From Cerioporus squamosus (Eukaryota > Basidiomycota > Agaricomycetes > Polyporales > Polyporaceae): a DNA stretch of 64,000 nt. Positions 55,001-64,000 of the stretch are shown here, in pieces (the stretch's first letter is position 1; every line of letters begins with the position of its first letter). The notes beneath the pieces are model-generated. The model was not told the origin of the DNA, searched no databases, and saw only the letters and a program-made list of their open reading frames with translations. Both the position numbers and the translations under genes were made by a program. Where the stretch lies: NCBI GenBank assembly GCA_022592435.1, contig JABYQS010000015.1:369081-433080 (forward strand). The letters run 5' to 3'.

Positions 55001-57160
55001 TGAAACTACGCGTTCCCGTCCGTCCTCAGCGCCGACGTCGCGATGGGCGACACCGGCGTCCGCCGCTCGATTGTGTCCGCCCTCTCGTCGCAGTACCCGC
55101 CTCTCCACGCCCCAGTGGCCGGTACAGCCCCGCCTTGCAACTGGCGATTGGGCCGGCGTTGAACACGCTCAGGCTCGCTGCATCAGCGGCAGCACCCGCA
55201 CATACGCGACTTTACCTTCGCTCGGGTGCGCCAGACGGGGGCAGCCTCGATGCTCGCGTCCGTGCGCGTGCTCGTGTGCCTCGATGTTCGGAAACTACGC
55301 ATCCCCGTCCTCGTCCGCGTTCGAGTGCCCGCGAGTCGCGATCGCAAGCCCCAGCGCCGCCGCCGCCTTCCCCCCGGTGACTTGGATCGTCTCTTGCGAA
55401 GAGCATACGTCTGTGGCCTCTCGCCTGCCACCCTGTCATTGTGCCTGTCGCGTCCCCCGAGCGGCGTTGCGTTGTCAATGACAGTGACAATGATACGGCG
55501 CAGGGGACTGGGAAGGATCCCGGCGAGCCCGGACGCGACTTGTGTGTGCATTTCGTGTCCCTGGGTGGCTGGGTGGCAGGATGCATGCTTCCACTCCATG
55601 TTCATACGTGTTGTCCATGTCGGCCCTCCCGGGCTACAGCATGGTGGTGACTGCAGTACAGATGACTGATCGGAGTACTGGATGTGGCCGGCGTACGGGT
55701 ACGGACACCACGATCACGCCACAGCTCTCCTCTGCACGAGGATCCCGCCTCCGCTGTCAGCTGTGTCAACGCCTTCGTTCCCGCTCCGTGGCGCCCTGTT
55801 TTCTCTCGGGGCACGCCGGGGACACTGTCAAGACTTGGACACGGCGGTCCAGGTGGGTATCTCGGATGTCAACGCCACACGAACACTTTACCAACTGCTC
55901 GGTGCAAACCCCGTCTGGCGATGCGCACGGGCCCGCAAGCTGGCGCGGGAGATCGAACCATCGATGACGGCGGTGCGGGCGACTGAATGGATTGTACCCG
56001 AGCCAAGGTGTCCGCATGGTGGGCGGGCGTAGAGCGGGAGCTGTGGGAGGCGTTGGTGCGCTGCTCGGGTGCAGTGCAGCTGCTGCCGTTACTATTAGTC
56101 AGAATGGTCAATGTCAATGGCCGAGTGAGCGGCGCGCCTCGACTTCGGACGTGTGTACGAGATGTTGAGACTCAGAGGTGGTTCTCGTCTCGGCACTACC
56201 TCAGGCTGCTCTAGAGAGATATGGTAAGTTGTGCGGTGCTCGTTGCTTCGATGTGAGATCGACTGACTGAGGCTTTCGGTTCATGGCAGGACGAGCTATT
56301 CTAGGGGATATCGGAAGGTTAGCTACACGCCACTCGAAAGAAGGCTGCTCGAGCAGCGACGCCCTATACAGACACGAACTCCCAACTTTCTCGTCATGCT
56401 GTCCTCGACCTACCGCTGCGCCTACAACCTCGTTCAGCCACGTTGTCTGTTCCTTCGAACATCAGCATTTCCCATATCGGCTTGAGCGATGCGACGTCGT
56501 CTTCGGGAGCCATAGCAGCACGTATTCTATGTTCCGTGCTTGCCCCTTCCCGCGGCATTCTTCAGGACTTGTGACAACAGTACTTACCCTACGTCGCAAG
56601 CATCTCTGGAAGCAGCCGCAATGCAGACCTCGTCCGCTGCCGCAGGCTGGCATCTGAGCTGTGTAGCAAAGGCCATCGATGCGTCGTCATCGAGGCCAAC
56701 CTCAAGTCCTTACTAGTCACTTCCCAGCCTACATACGTCCGCTTCGAACTTCATACGGGCTACCTGGACTAATATCCTTCAAGCGCGCCTGTACGAGTAC
56801 GCTGACGGTGGGCATGTCCAACTTGAACGCGCTCTCTGGACTCCGATGGTGTACGTGTCTCTCCTCGATCGTTCTCCCGGACGGGGGAGAGTGTGGAAGG
56901 CGTGATGTACGCTCGCCCACACATTCCAAAAGAGAGGAGGTTCGGCGCAATTTGGATCCATGTAGTGCACATAACTCGCGCCCGAGCACACGATGCTGTG
57001 ATTTATGCGCGAGGAGATCGGGAGTGCTGCCACTGACGGAGTGCAGCGTGTCGATGGGTCGGCGCTGTGGTTTGCGATTGTGGATGAGACCGCTGTGCGG
57101 AGGGTCCGAGTGTTCTTGGGACTTGATGCATGATATCGAGGAGGTTGGGGAGGTTTGTTG
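52020..57160. other. Gene-poor region
   Basis: About 5.1 kb with no supported gene. Open frames up to 340 codons occur because the sequence is GC-rich, but none has family-like features or a consistent exon chain. The only structure seen is a decayed tandem duplication at 54794-55360. It may be old, worn repeat DNA. Confidence 0.5.
54794..55360. repeat. Decayed tandem duplication, ~290-305 bp unit
   Basis: Segments such as GCCTCTCC-CGCCCC-GTGGCCGGT (54794 and 55099), CAGCAGCACCCGCA-A (54898, 55188) and GCTCGGGTG followed by CCAGACGGGGGCAG (54931, 55220) recur in the same order, 289-305 bp apart, at roughly 80% identity by eye. No intact protein frame is shared. Confidence 0.75.
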
Positions 57161-57166
57161 GGGCTT

Positions 57167-57193
57167 TGTGTTACGGCGCGTGCGCCTAACACA
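57167..57193. repeat. Perfect-arm hairpin TGTGTTA...TAACACA
   Basis: Arms TGTGTTA and TAACACA (with GGCGC/GCGCC inside) pair across a 2-base loop. TGTTA is also how the neighbouring gypsy LTR begins, so this may mark the start of the first gypsy element's left LTR; without its other LTR this cannot be shown. Confidence 0.45.
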
Positions 57194-57471
57194 GAATCAC
57201 ACGGCCTTTCGTAGATACTCTCCGTTCTTGTACGCTCACGCAATCGCAGCTCTGGACTTTGTCCATTACCTGCCTCCGTTCTACGTACTGACAGACATTG
57301 TATTTAGTTCGCACTTGCTCATCGTGTATCCCCGCTGAATCAACGCCGGTCCTGGCGCCCTTCGCTTGTTCTCTCGCTTCTCAGACCTCGTCCTCGACCT
57401 GCGCCATCACAGTTTGATTCAGCCCCGACGAACTCTCTTCTTCGCTCAGTCTTCTTTTTCTAGACGTCCCT

Positions 57472-58761
57472 ATGGATCCGAACATCTCCCCCACCGGTAG
57501 CGGCTTCACTGAATGGGACCAACAACCTCAATTCCCAGTATGGCCCGGCGGTGAGCAACCCGTCCAAAACCCTCCTGCCTGGTCCGAAGGGGCGCAGGTA
57601 CCTCAGCAACCTCAGAACTCCGAGGTGGATCTTATTCGTGAGTTAGTTTCTGCGATCTCTCGTCTCGGGCGCGATGCAGAAAACACGCGCTCCGTCATGA
57701 TGCAGCAGTCCGAAATGCTCGGACAGCTGCAGAACCAGTTTCAGCAGTCCGCTCGGGACTCGGCTGAACTCACGCGTCGTGTCGCGGACCAGACCGCGAA
57801 TACATTCCAGAACCTCACGGCCAACTTAGGCCGCGGTTCTGTCGCGCCTAGTCCGTCGCGTCCTGCGACGATTAAGGTCCGCGAGCCGCGCATGTTTTCG
57901 GGCAAGGCCGACGAGGTCGAGCCCTTCGTGCGCGAAGTGAAGGCGTGCATCCAGCTTCAACGCGGTGCATTTGTTACTGACGAAGACAAGACCCTCTTCT
58001 TCTCGCTCTATCTCAAGAGCGGCGTAGCAGAGTCGTGGTACAACGCCGTTTGCATAAACGAGCGCGCGTTGCTCCGCGACTTTGACGTGTTTGTCCGTGC
58101 TTTCATCAAGCGTTTCCAGACCACAGATCTAGCTACCAAATACCTCAACAAGATCGAAGTCCTTCGGCAAACCGGTTCGGCGTCGTCGTACGCCAACCAG
58201 TTCTTCGAGTACCTCGCGTACCTCGACTGGACCAAAGAAACCAAGCTCACGCAGTTCAACCGTGGCCTCAAGCCTGAGCTGCTTCGCGCTCTCGCAATCA
58301 CCAAGCGCGAAAATACGCTCGAGAAGTGGGTCCGGGTTGTTATTGATGCTGACAATCATCTCTTCGAGATCGACCAGGAACTTCGTCGTCGCGGCGTCAA
58401 TAGGCCATCAGGCTCGTCGAACAAGCCCAGCAACCAACAGTCATCAAGCTCCAACACTTCGGGCAAGGGTCGCGAACAGCGCGACTCTCGCTCGTCGACT
58501 TCCGTCGGCCAGTCGTCGCGCGACTCCGCCTACCACTCAAACCCCGTCCCCACCTCCTCCATGTCCTCCTCCGGCGTCGTCCCGATGGACGTCGACGCTC
58601 TCCGTCAGTCGCGTCCTCGTGGACCTCTCACTGACGCCGAGAAGGACCACCGCCGCAAGAACAACCTGTGTTTCTATTGCGGCGAGGGCAGTCACAGCTT
58701 CAAGAACTGCCCGAAGAAAAACCCCGCCGCACCGGCTTCCCGCTCTGCGGGAAAAGCCTAA
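57472..58761 (+). CDS. Gypsy element 1 GAG
   Basis: 429 residues, intact. The start region is Gln/Pro-rich; a helical stretch (ELVSAISRLGRDAENTRSVM) precedes the capsid domain (REPRMFSGKADEVEPFVREV, LYLKSGVAESWYNAV, FDVFVRAFIKRFQTTDLATK, LTQFNRGLKPELLRAL). A Ser-rich linker and a CCHC knuckle, CFYCGEGSHSFKNC, end the protein. Gag forms the particle and binds the genomic RNA. The pol frame overlaps its last ~30 codons in the -1 phase. Confidence 0.92.
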   Translation: MDPNISPTGSGFTEWDQQPQFPVWPGGEQPVQNPPAWSEGAQVPQQPQNSEVDLIRELVSAISRLGRDAENTRSVMMQQSEMLGQLQNQFQQSARDSAELTRRVADQTANTFQNLTANLGRGSVAPSPSRPATIKVREPRMFSGKADEVEPFVREVKACIQLQRGAFVTDEDKTLFFSLYLKSGVAESWYNAVCINERALLRDFDVFVRAFIKRFQTTDLATKYLNKIEVLRQTGSASSYANQFFEYLAYLDWTKETKLTQFNRGLKPELLRALAITKRENTLEKWVRVVIDADNHLFEIDQELRRRGVNRPSGSSNKPSNQQSSSSNTSGKGREQRDSRSSTSVGQSSRDSAYHSNPVPTSSMSSSGVVPMDVDALRQSRPRGPLTDAEKDHRRKNNLCFYCGEGSHSFKNCPKKNPAAPASRSAGKA

Positions 58762-61514
58762 GCGGTAGCTCCTCACCAGTCCCAGAGCTCCCGTCGTTGC
58801 AAGGGACTGCAGCCCAAGTGACCGGGTCTCTACAGTCGCGTTCACACATATGCATGAACGACGGCTCGTACGTTCTCCGTTCTCTCCTCTCTGCTCCGGC
58901 TTTTCGTCTCTCCTCTCACGTTCATGAGTCTCAGTCCTCTTCGTCTCACTTCTTTCTCTCTGTTTCTTTGACTTTTCCTAATCGTAAACCCGTTCACACT
59001 TATGCGCTCGTCGACTGCGGCGCGAATGGCTCTTGTATTTCGTTGGCATTTGCCAATCGTCACGGACTCCCACGTCGTCTGAAGGACGAACCTAGCCCCA
59101 TTCGTGCTGTCGACGAACGCCCCATCGCTGATGGACTCATTACTCACGAAGTTATAACTCAACTAACCGTTCGCGATCACGCAGAACATATTGCTCTTGC
59201 TGTTGTCTCTGTCCCCTACCCCATAATTCTAGGTCTCGATTGGCTCGAGCGTCACAACCCGTCTATTGACTGGGTACGACGTGAGCTCGAGTTCTCTTGT
59301 TGTGGCAGCACACGTGTTGTCCACGCTGAACGGGGAGATGACCTCCCTCGCTTCCACCTCGCTCCGGTCGCATCTTTAGCACAGACGTGCACGACGACTG
59401 CCTTGGGCTTGGGACTAGGCCTGAAGGGTCAGTTCCAAAAGCCGTCTCCTGCTCCTGCTCCTGTTCGACGCCCTGATCAAGCGTCGCCTCCTCGTGTCTC
59501 GTTCCTGTCCTCGGTTGTATTGCCTTGGCATGCGCCTCGTCTTGTCTCCCAAATCGGCCTCAGTCGAACCGGGATCAACTCTGTGTCTACTGAAAGTGTT
59601 CTTCGTCCTAGGTTTTCGTCTCTCGACGGTGCTCGCATCGGCCTCGGTCGAACAGAGCATGCGTCGCCCTCGTCTTCTCTTCCTGGTGAGGCTCCCCCCG
59701 GCTGCGGTCGGACCGAGTCAGAACCGTCCTCGCAACCCCTCGACATCAAGTTCATCAACTCAATGCGGTTTCGGAAGGTCGCGCGCAACAGCGAGACCGC
59801 AGTGTTGCGTTACTACGTCGCAGGTTCGCGAAGCTATGTTCTAGCTTCTGCGGAACTCGACGCGCCGCCGTCTTCAGCTCCCGACGATCCACCACCTCCC
59901 GAGCCTCCTCCAGACGACCATATGGCTCACGTTCCGGAGAAATACCGCGCGTTTGCTCACGTCTTTTCGCCCACAGAAGTCGAACAACTTCCGCCTCATT
60001 GGCCTGGCTTCGATGCCGCGATTGAGACGGAAGACGGCAAGTCTCCACCCTTCGGGCCGCTCTACCACCTCTCCGAACAAGAGCGGGCCCTTGTCCTCGA
60101 TTACGTCGAATCGAACCTTCGCAAAGGGTTCATTCGACGCTCCAACTCTTCGGCCGGTGCCCCGATTTTGTTCGCACGCAAGAAGACAGGCGAACTTCGC
60201 CTTTGCGTCGACTATTGCAGGCTCAACGCCATCACAAAGAAGAACCGGTACCCTCTTCCCCTCGTCAACGATCTCCTCGACCGTGTGCAAGGTTGCAAGG
60301 TCTTCACCACTCTAGACCTCAAGAACGCGTTCAACCTCATTCGCATCCGCGAAGGGGATGAATGGAAGACCACGTTCTGCACGCATCTTGGCCTTTTCGA
60401 ATATCTTGTCATGCCTTTTGGTCTCACTAATGCTCCCGGAACTTTTCAGGCTTATATTCAGGACGCTCTACGCGATTTACTCGACGTCGTGTGCGTCGTC
60501 TACATCGACGATATACTAATCTTTTCGAAATCCCAGGCAGAACACGACCTCCACGTCTCAATGGTCCTCGAACGTCTTCAAAAAGCCGGCCTCTTTGCGA
60601 ATGCGAAGAAGTGCTCGTTCGACCAGCCCGAGGTTGAATATGTCGGCTATATCCTCAGCGGCGGAGGCGTTCGAATGGACCCGAAGAAACTCAACACTGT
60701 CATCGATTGGCCGACACCTAAGTCCGTCAAGGAAGTCCAATCCTTCCTCGGATTTACGAACTTCTATCGTCGGTTTATCGACCACTACGCCCGCATCGCC
60801 CTGCCTCTCAACAACCTCACCAAGAAGGCTGCTCAGGGAACTCCGTTCTCCTGGACTCCCGACGCAGAGCTCGCCTTCAACGCTCTTCGTCAAGCTATCC
60901 TTTCTGCTCCCGTTCTTCGTCATTTCGATCCTTCTCGCCCGTCTACCCTGTCTACTGATGCTTCAGACTTTGCTATTGCAGGCGTTCTTCATCAGCCCGA
61001 CGAGCATCAGCTCCTGCACCCCGTCGCGTTTTTCTCCCGCAAGCTCACACCGGCGGAGATTAACTACGAGGTGTACGACAAGGAGTTGCTCGCTATCGTC
61101 GAGTCGTTCCGCACTTTCCGCGCATGGCTCATTGGCACAGACCCACCCGTCGCGGTCGTCTCTGACCACAAAAACCTTGAGTATTTCATGTCTTCTCGTG
61201 TCTTGAATCGCCGCCAAGCACGGTGGTCGATGTTCCTTTCTGAGTTCAATTTTCGTCTTGATTATGCTCCAGGTATCAAAAACCCCGCAGACGCTCCGTC
61301 GCGACGCGCTGACTTTGCGCCTCAAGAGGGGGATGACGTCCTCGGCGAGAACCGCAAAGCGTTGCTCACGCCAGTTCACACTGAGCGCATCTTCAGCAAG
61401 TCACGTCGCGACGCTTCAACAGCTGCGTCTCTTCAAATTTCGGCACTCACTACGGTCTCCGTCGACCGCTCGGACTTCCAAGAACGACTCAAAGCCGCTG
61501 TCCGCTCCGACTAG
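58668..61514 (+). pseudogene. Gypsy element 1 POL, stopped before integrase
   Basis: 948 codons. Protease-like domain: TYALVDCGANGSCISLAFAN and PIILGLDWLERHNPSIDW, with a D-C-G-A active-site variant rather than D-S/T-G-A. Reverse transcriptase: LRLCVDYCRLNAITKKNRYP, FTTLDLKNAFNLIRI, MPFGLTNAPGTFQAYIQ, VVYIDDILIFSKS (YIDD catalytic pair), VRMDPKKLNTVIDWPTPKSV. RNase H: LSTDASDFAIAGVLHQ, YEVYDKELLAIVESFRTFRA, VVSDHKNLEYFMSSRVLNRR, LDYAPGIKNPADAPSRR. TAG at 61512-61514 ends the frame inside a stretch that goes on in phase (EWRDAVVNGTPDFTVDGPFV), so the integrase is cut off by a nonsense codon, then by the second element at 61622. Confidence 0.9.
58716..58722 (+). promoter_or_regulatory. Candidate -1 frameshift site in gag/pol overlap
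   Basis: GAAAAAC lies in the zone where gag and pol overlap, with gag codons AAG AAA AAC. Pol is in the -1 frame from at least 58668. It is not a canonical X-XXY-YYZ heptamer because the first base is G, so other means of pol expression remain possible. Confidence 0.3.
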
Positions 61515-61621
61515 GAGTGGCGTGACGCCGTCGTGAATGGTACCCCAGACTTCACAGTCGACGGCCCGTTTGTTTATCATCATGGTTTACTTTACGTTCC
61601 TCGTTCTTTACGCGCTGATGT

Positions 61622-62343
61622 TGTTACATCCCGTGCTCCAAGACACCCAACTCCGGACTCAACTCCGACCGGACTCCGGTTCGTCCGTTGACTCATACTT
61701 ACTTCCTCATCCTTTCGTTGTGACTCATCCTTACTACGATACTTACCCCTTACTATCCGCTCCCCTCGGACTCCGATCACCTCCGCAGTCCCGATAGTAT
61801 TACCCGTTTGTATCCGCACTTGTATCCACTTGTATCCGCACTTGCCTCCATTTCCTATTGGCTACTTACTTGCTTCCGCCTTGGCACCGGACTCCGACTC
61901 CTGTCTCTACTTTTAGCTTACCCCTTTCGGACCTCCGGACTTTAGTATTTAAGTCCTGCTTGTATTCTCCCTTAGACCTCAGTTCTGATATCTCGTTTAC
62001 TTCCCTCTTATCCTTCTCGGTATCAACAACTCAATCTATTGCCTTCTCTTCTGAAACCCGTCCGCACCTCCGTCCGGACTTCCGACCTCGACCTCCGACC
62101 TCCGTCTTCCGACTCTGGTCATTCGGCTTCTGACTCTCTGGTTCCCTCTCTGCTTGACTTCCTCCATCGTTGCTTACTCCGGTATAAACTCCGGAGTTCT
62201 GTTCCTTTGCAAATAGAAGACACCTTGCGTCTCCTCAGGGCGTTGGTCAATAACTTCGCCGAAGTCTTCACCTCCGCGCTGCCTTCGGACTTCGGACTTC
62301 GGACTTCCTTCCGGAGTTTGACTTGGCACGCACAGTCTTAACA
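61622..62343 (+). repeat. Left LTR of gypsy element 2
   Basis: 722 bp from TGTTA to TAACA (perfect 5 bp inverted ends), very rich in ACTCCG/ACTTCGG words. The tract CTTCGGACTTCGGACTTCGG at 62283 is a short tandem repeat. The partner LTR is not in the window. Confidence 0.75.
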
Positions 62344-62362
62344 GTATATCAGAACTCCACTG
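62344..62362 (+). other. Primer binding site candidate
   Basis: GTATATCAGAACTCC directly after the LTR; TATCAGA matches the 3' complement of initiator-Met tRNA used by many LTR elements. Confidence 0.45.
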
Positions 62363-62372
62363 AGGATTCGCT

Positions 62373-63785
62373 ATGCACGACGAGGATTCCTCCTTCCTAG
62401 GATTCACCGCTCGTCGTGGAGGCGCGCTTTCGGCCCCTCCGGAGACTCCAACTCGTCGCGGAGTAGCTTCTTTCCAACTCGGAGACATTGCATCTTCGAC
62501 TGAGTCTACCCGCGCCGCATCTCCGGAACAGCCTCCGGCCTCCATGGTATCTCCGTCCAACCCTTTCGCTTCCTCCTCACGCCTCTACCGGACCCCGTCC
62601 CAAGGGTTGTCGGCCTCGACCTCCGGGCCTGCTTCGGCTCGGACACAGTCGACCTCGGTTACCGGACCTCCCCAACCCGCCGTCCGGACCACCGCTCAGT
62701 CAACTCAGACTGCAGCTCAGCCGCCTCAAGGCCCGTCTCAGGCCGCTACCCAGCACGGAACCTCCGGTCCCACCCAGGCAAACTCCGGAGCCACAGCTCA
62801 GGCTCAGGCTCCGACTACACAGTCAGCCAGCCAAAGCCAAACAAACCCGGACTTAGCTGCCGCTCTAGTTATGCTCGCTCAAACCCTCCAGAACCCGGCT
62901 CCGGCTGGCTCCTCCGCCAAGTCGGCCTCCTATGAGCGTAACAACGTCCGGGATCCGGATCCGTTCGACGGAGCGGACACCACCAAACTCCGTTCCTTCT
63001 TCGCCCAGTTAGAGCTCGTCTTCAAGGCTCGACCTCGGACATTCGACACGGACGAGAAGAAGGTCACCTACGCGATATCACACCTTAAAGGCATCGCTCT
63101 CGCATGGTTCGAACCCTTCCTTCTAGAATCTCCGACCGGCAACCCACCGGTGTTCATGTCGGACTACGAGGTCTTCCAAGACGAACTCCGGGCGAACTTC
63201 GGACCTTATGATGTCGTCGGCACCGCTGAACACGAGCTCGAGAACCTCTCTATGTCCGATAACCAACGCGTAGCTCGATACATCACCCAGTTCAACCGGC
63301 TCGCCACTCAGTTGAGTGGGGCCCCGGAGCTCTTCGTTACCAGTTCTACAAGGGACTTCCGGCTCGTCTCAAAGACCGTATCTCCGAGATCGGCAAGCCG
63401 AAGGACCTGAACAAACTCCGAGAGCTCGCTCAGTCCATCGACACTCGCTACTGGGAACGCAAGACCGAGCAGAATCGCGAGACTCGGACTTCGTCCTCGA
63501 GCAACAAGATCTCCGGGTCGTCTAAGTCTCCGACATCATCATCCTCCTTTCCGACGTCTGGGCACTCCTCCTCGTCTTCGAAACCCTCCACTCCGAAGAA
63601 ACCCTCCGAAGTCCGGACTCCGAAGACTCGCCGAAGACTCCGAAGCCCTACGCCGATAAGCTGGGCAAGGACGGCAAGTTAACTCAGGAAGAACGTCAGC
63701 GTCGCTTCGCCAACAATCTGTGCCTTTTCTGCGGTGGCGCCGGACATACTGCGGACGCCTGGTCCCAAGAAGTCCGTCGCTGCTA
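62373..63785 (+). pseudogene. Gypsy element 2 GAG, frameshifted
   Basis: MHDEDSSFLGFTARRGGALS opens a long Gln/Thr/Pro/Ser-rich N-terminus. The capsid domain follows (NNVRDPDPFDGADTTKLRSF, FFAQLELVFKARPRTF, YAISHLKGIALAWFEPFL, FQDELRANFGPYDVVGTAEH, ARYITQFNRLATQ). Near 63320-63330 the frame shifts by one base (then YQFYKGLPARLKDRISEIGK in another frame), again near 63620-63640 (TQEERQRRFANNLCLFCG), and once more after the knuckle. The knuckle CLFCGGAGHTADAW lacks its last Cys. A dead copy. Confidence 0.85.
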
Positions 63786-64000
63786 AAGGCCGCGCTGCTC
63801 AGGTCGCGGAGGCTCCCGTTGCTCCGGAAAATCCTCCGGTCCCTGCGGAGCCAAAAAAACTAGGCTGCGATCCTCCGCAATCCGCGTGCGGTGTAGATCG
63901 CGTTGACTTGACCCACGCGGAACCGCAACTCCGTCTCAACGCTTCCGCTCTTTCCGATCCGTCCTCTCTGCTCTCCAACTCTACTCCGAAAATCTACAAA

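Larger units (their letters stand above)
57170..61621 (+). mobile_element. Ty3/gypsy retrotransposon 1, interrupted
   Basis: Holds gag (57472-58761) and a protease-reverse transcriptase-RNase H frame (to 61514). Similarity to the post-RNase H/integrase region goes on to about 61620, where the second gypsy element begins. The left limit is a guess from TGTTACGG at 57170; the right LTR, if present, is beyond the window. Nested insertion and a nonsense codon make it inactive. Confidence 0.8.
61622..64000 (+). mobile_element. Ty3/gypsy retrotransposon 2, 5' part, nested
   Basis: Starts with an LTR (61622-62343), a likely primer site (TATCAGAACTCC, close to the initiator-Met tRNA type TATCAGA) and a gag frame broken by frameshifts. 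Inserted inside gypsy element 1; the preceding GATGT would be the 5 bp duplication, testable only past the window. The end lies outside. Confidence 0.8.

Noticed and set aside
59874..60290. Antisense frames over gypsy pol
   Set aside because: Shadows of the strongly conserved reverse transcriptase frame.

Overview
The window looks like a piece of an Agaricomycete (mushroom-forming basidiomycete) nuclear genome, probably a wood-decay polypore-type fungus. The reasons are genes split by many 45-65 bp GT-AG introns, two exons under 40 bp in one gene, a class I hydrophobin, fungal-specific families (ubiquitin-like/KPVIYLF proteins, WD40-like paralogs) and Tnp2-type CACTA plus Ty3/gypsy transposons. 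The species cannot be read from the sequence. No rRNA, tRNA or CRISPR was recognised. All exon joins were read by eye.

Layout. 0.4-4.6 kb: a tiny secreted peptide gene and a TPR+SET protein, both on the minus strand. 5.3-18.7 kb: one large CACTA-type transposon with matched ends (CACTRYGGGAAGTAAAC) and arrays of a short subterminal motif. It carries a Tnp2 transposase that reads intact after splicing and two further element genes, each with a visible lesion. 18.9-20.4 kb: a complete 1.5 kb terminal-repeat element coding only for a Copia-type GAG, with 228 bp repeats and a perfect 5 bp target duplication. 20.7-23.5 kb: first WD40-like paralog, cut by a 584 bp inverted-repeat element; its frame is whole once the element and one target copy are left out. 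23.8-31.5 kb: housekeeping block with a two-HMG-box protein, a conserved fungal protein, the REX4 exonuclease, a Sec14/CRAL-TRIO protein and a divergent LYR-motif gene. 32.1-34.3 kb: intact second WD40-like paralog. 35.3-46.9 kb: a small unknown gene, three copies of a ubiquitin-like fusion family and three further unknown proteins. 47.3-49.3 kb: third WD40-like paralog. 49.4-50.2 kb: a 797 bp TA-flanked inverted-repeat element. 51.1-51.9 kb: hydrophobin. 52-57 kb: gene-poor, with a decayed 290-305 bp tandem duplication. 57.2-64 kb: a Ty3/gypsy element with a nonsense codon before the integrase, interrupted by a second, frameshifted gypsy element that runs off the window.

How it fits together. 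The block is ordinary fungal chromosome heavily worked by mobile DNA: five element classes are present and three have precise boundaries. The two most distinctive host features are dispersed or local triplications. One is the WD40-like family (20.7, 32.1 and 47.3 kb). The other is a family that fuses ubiquitin-like domains directly to a conserved KPVIYLF domain, keeping in one copy the RGG junction and in another an RLRGD junction that resemble ubiquitin-precursor cleavage sites.
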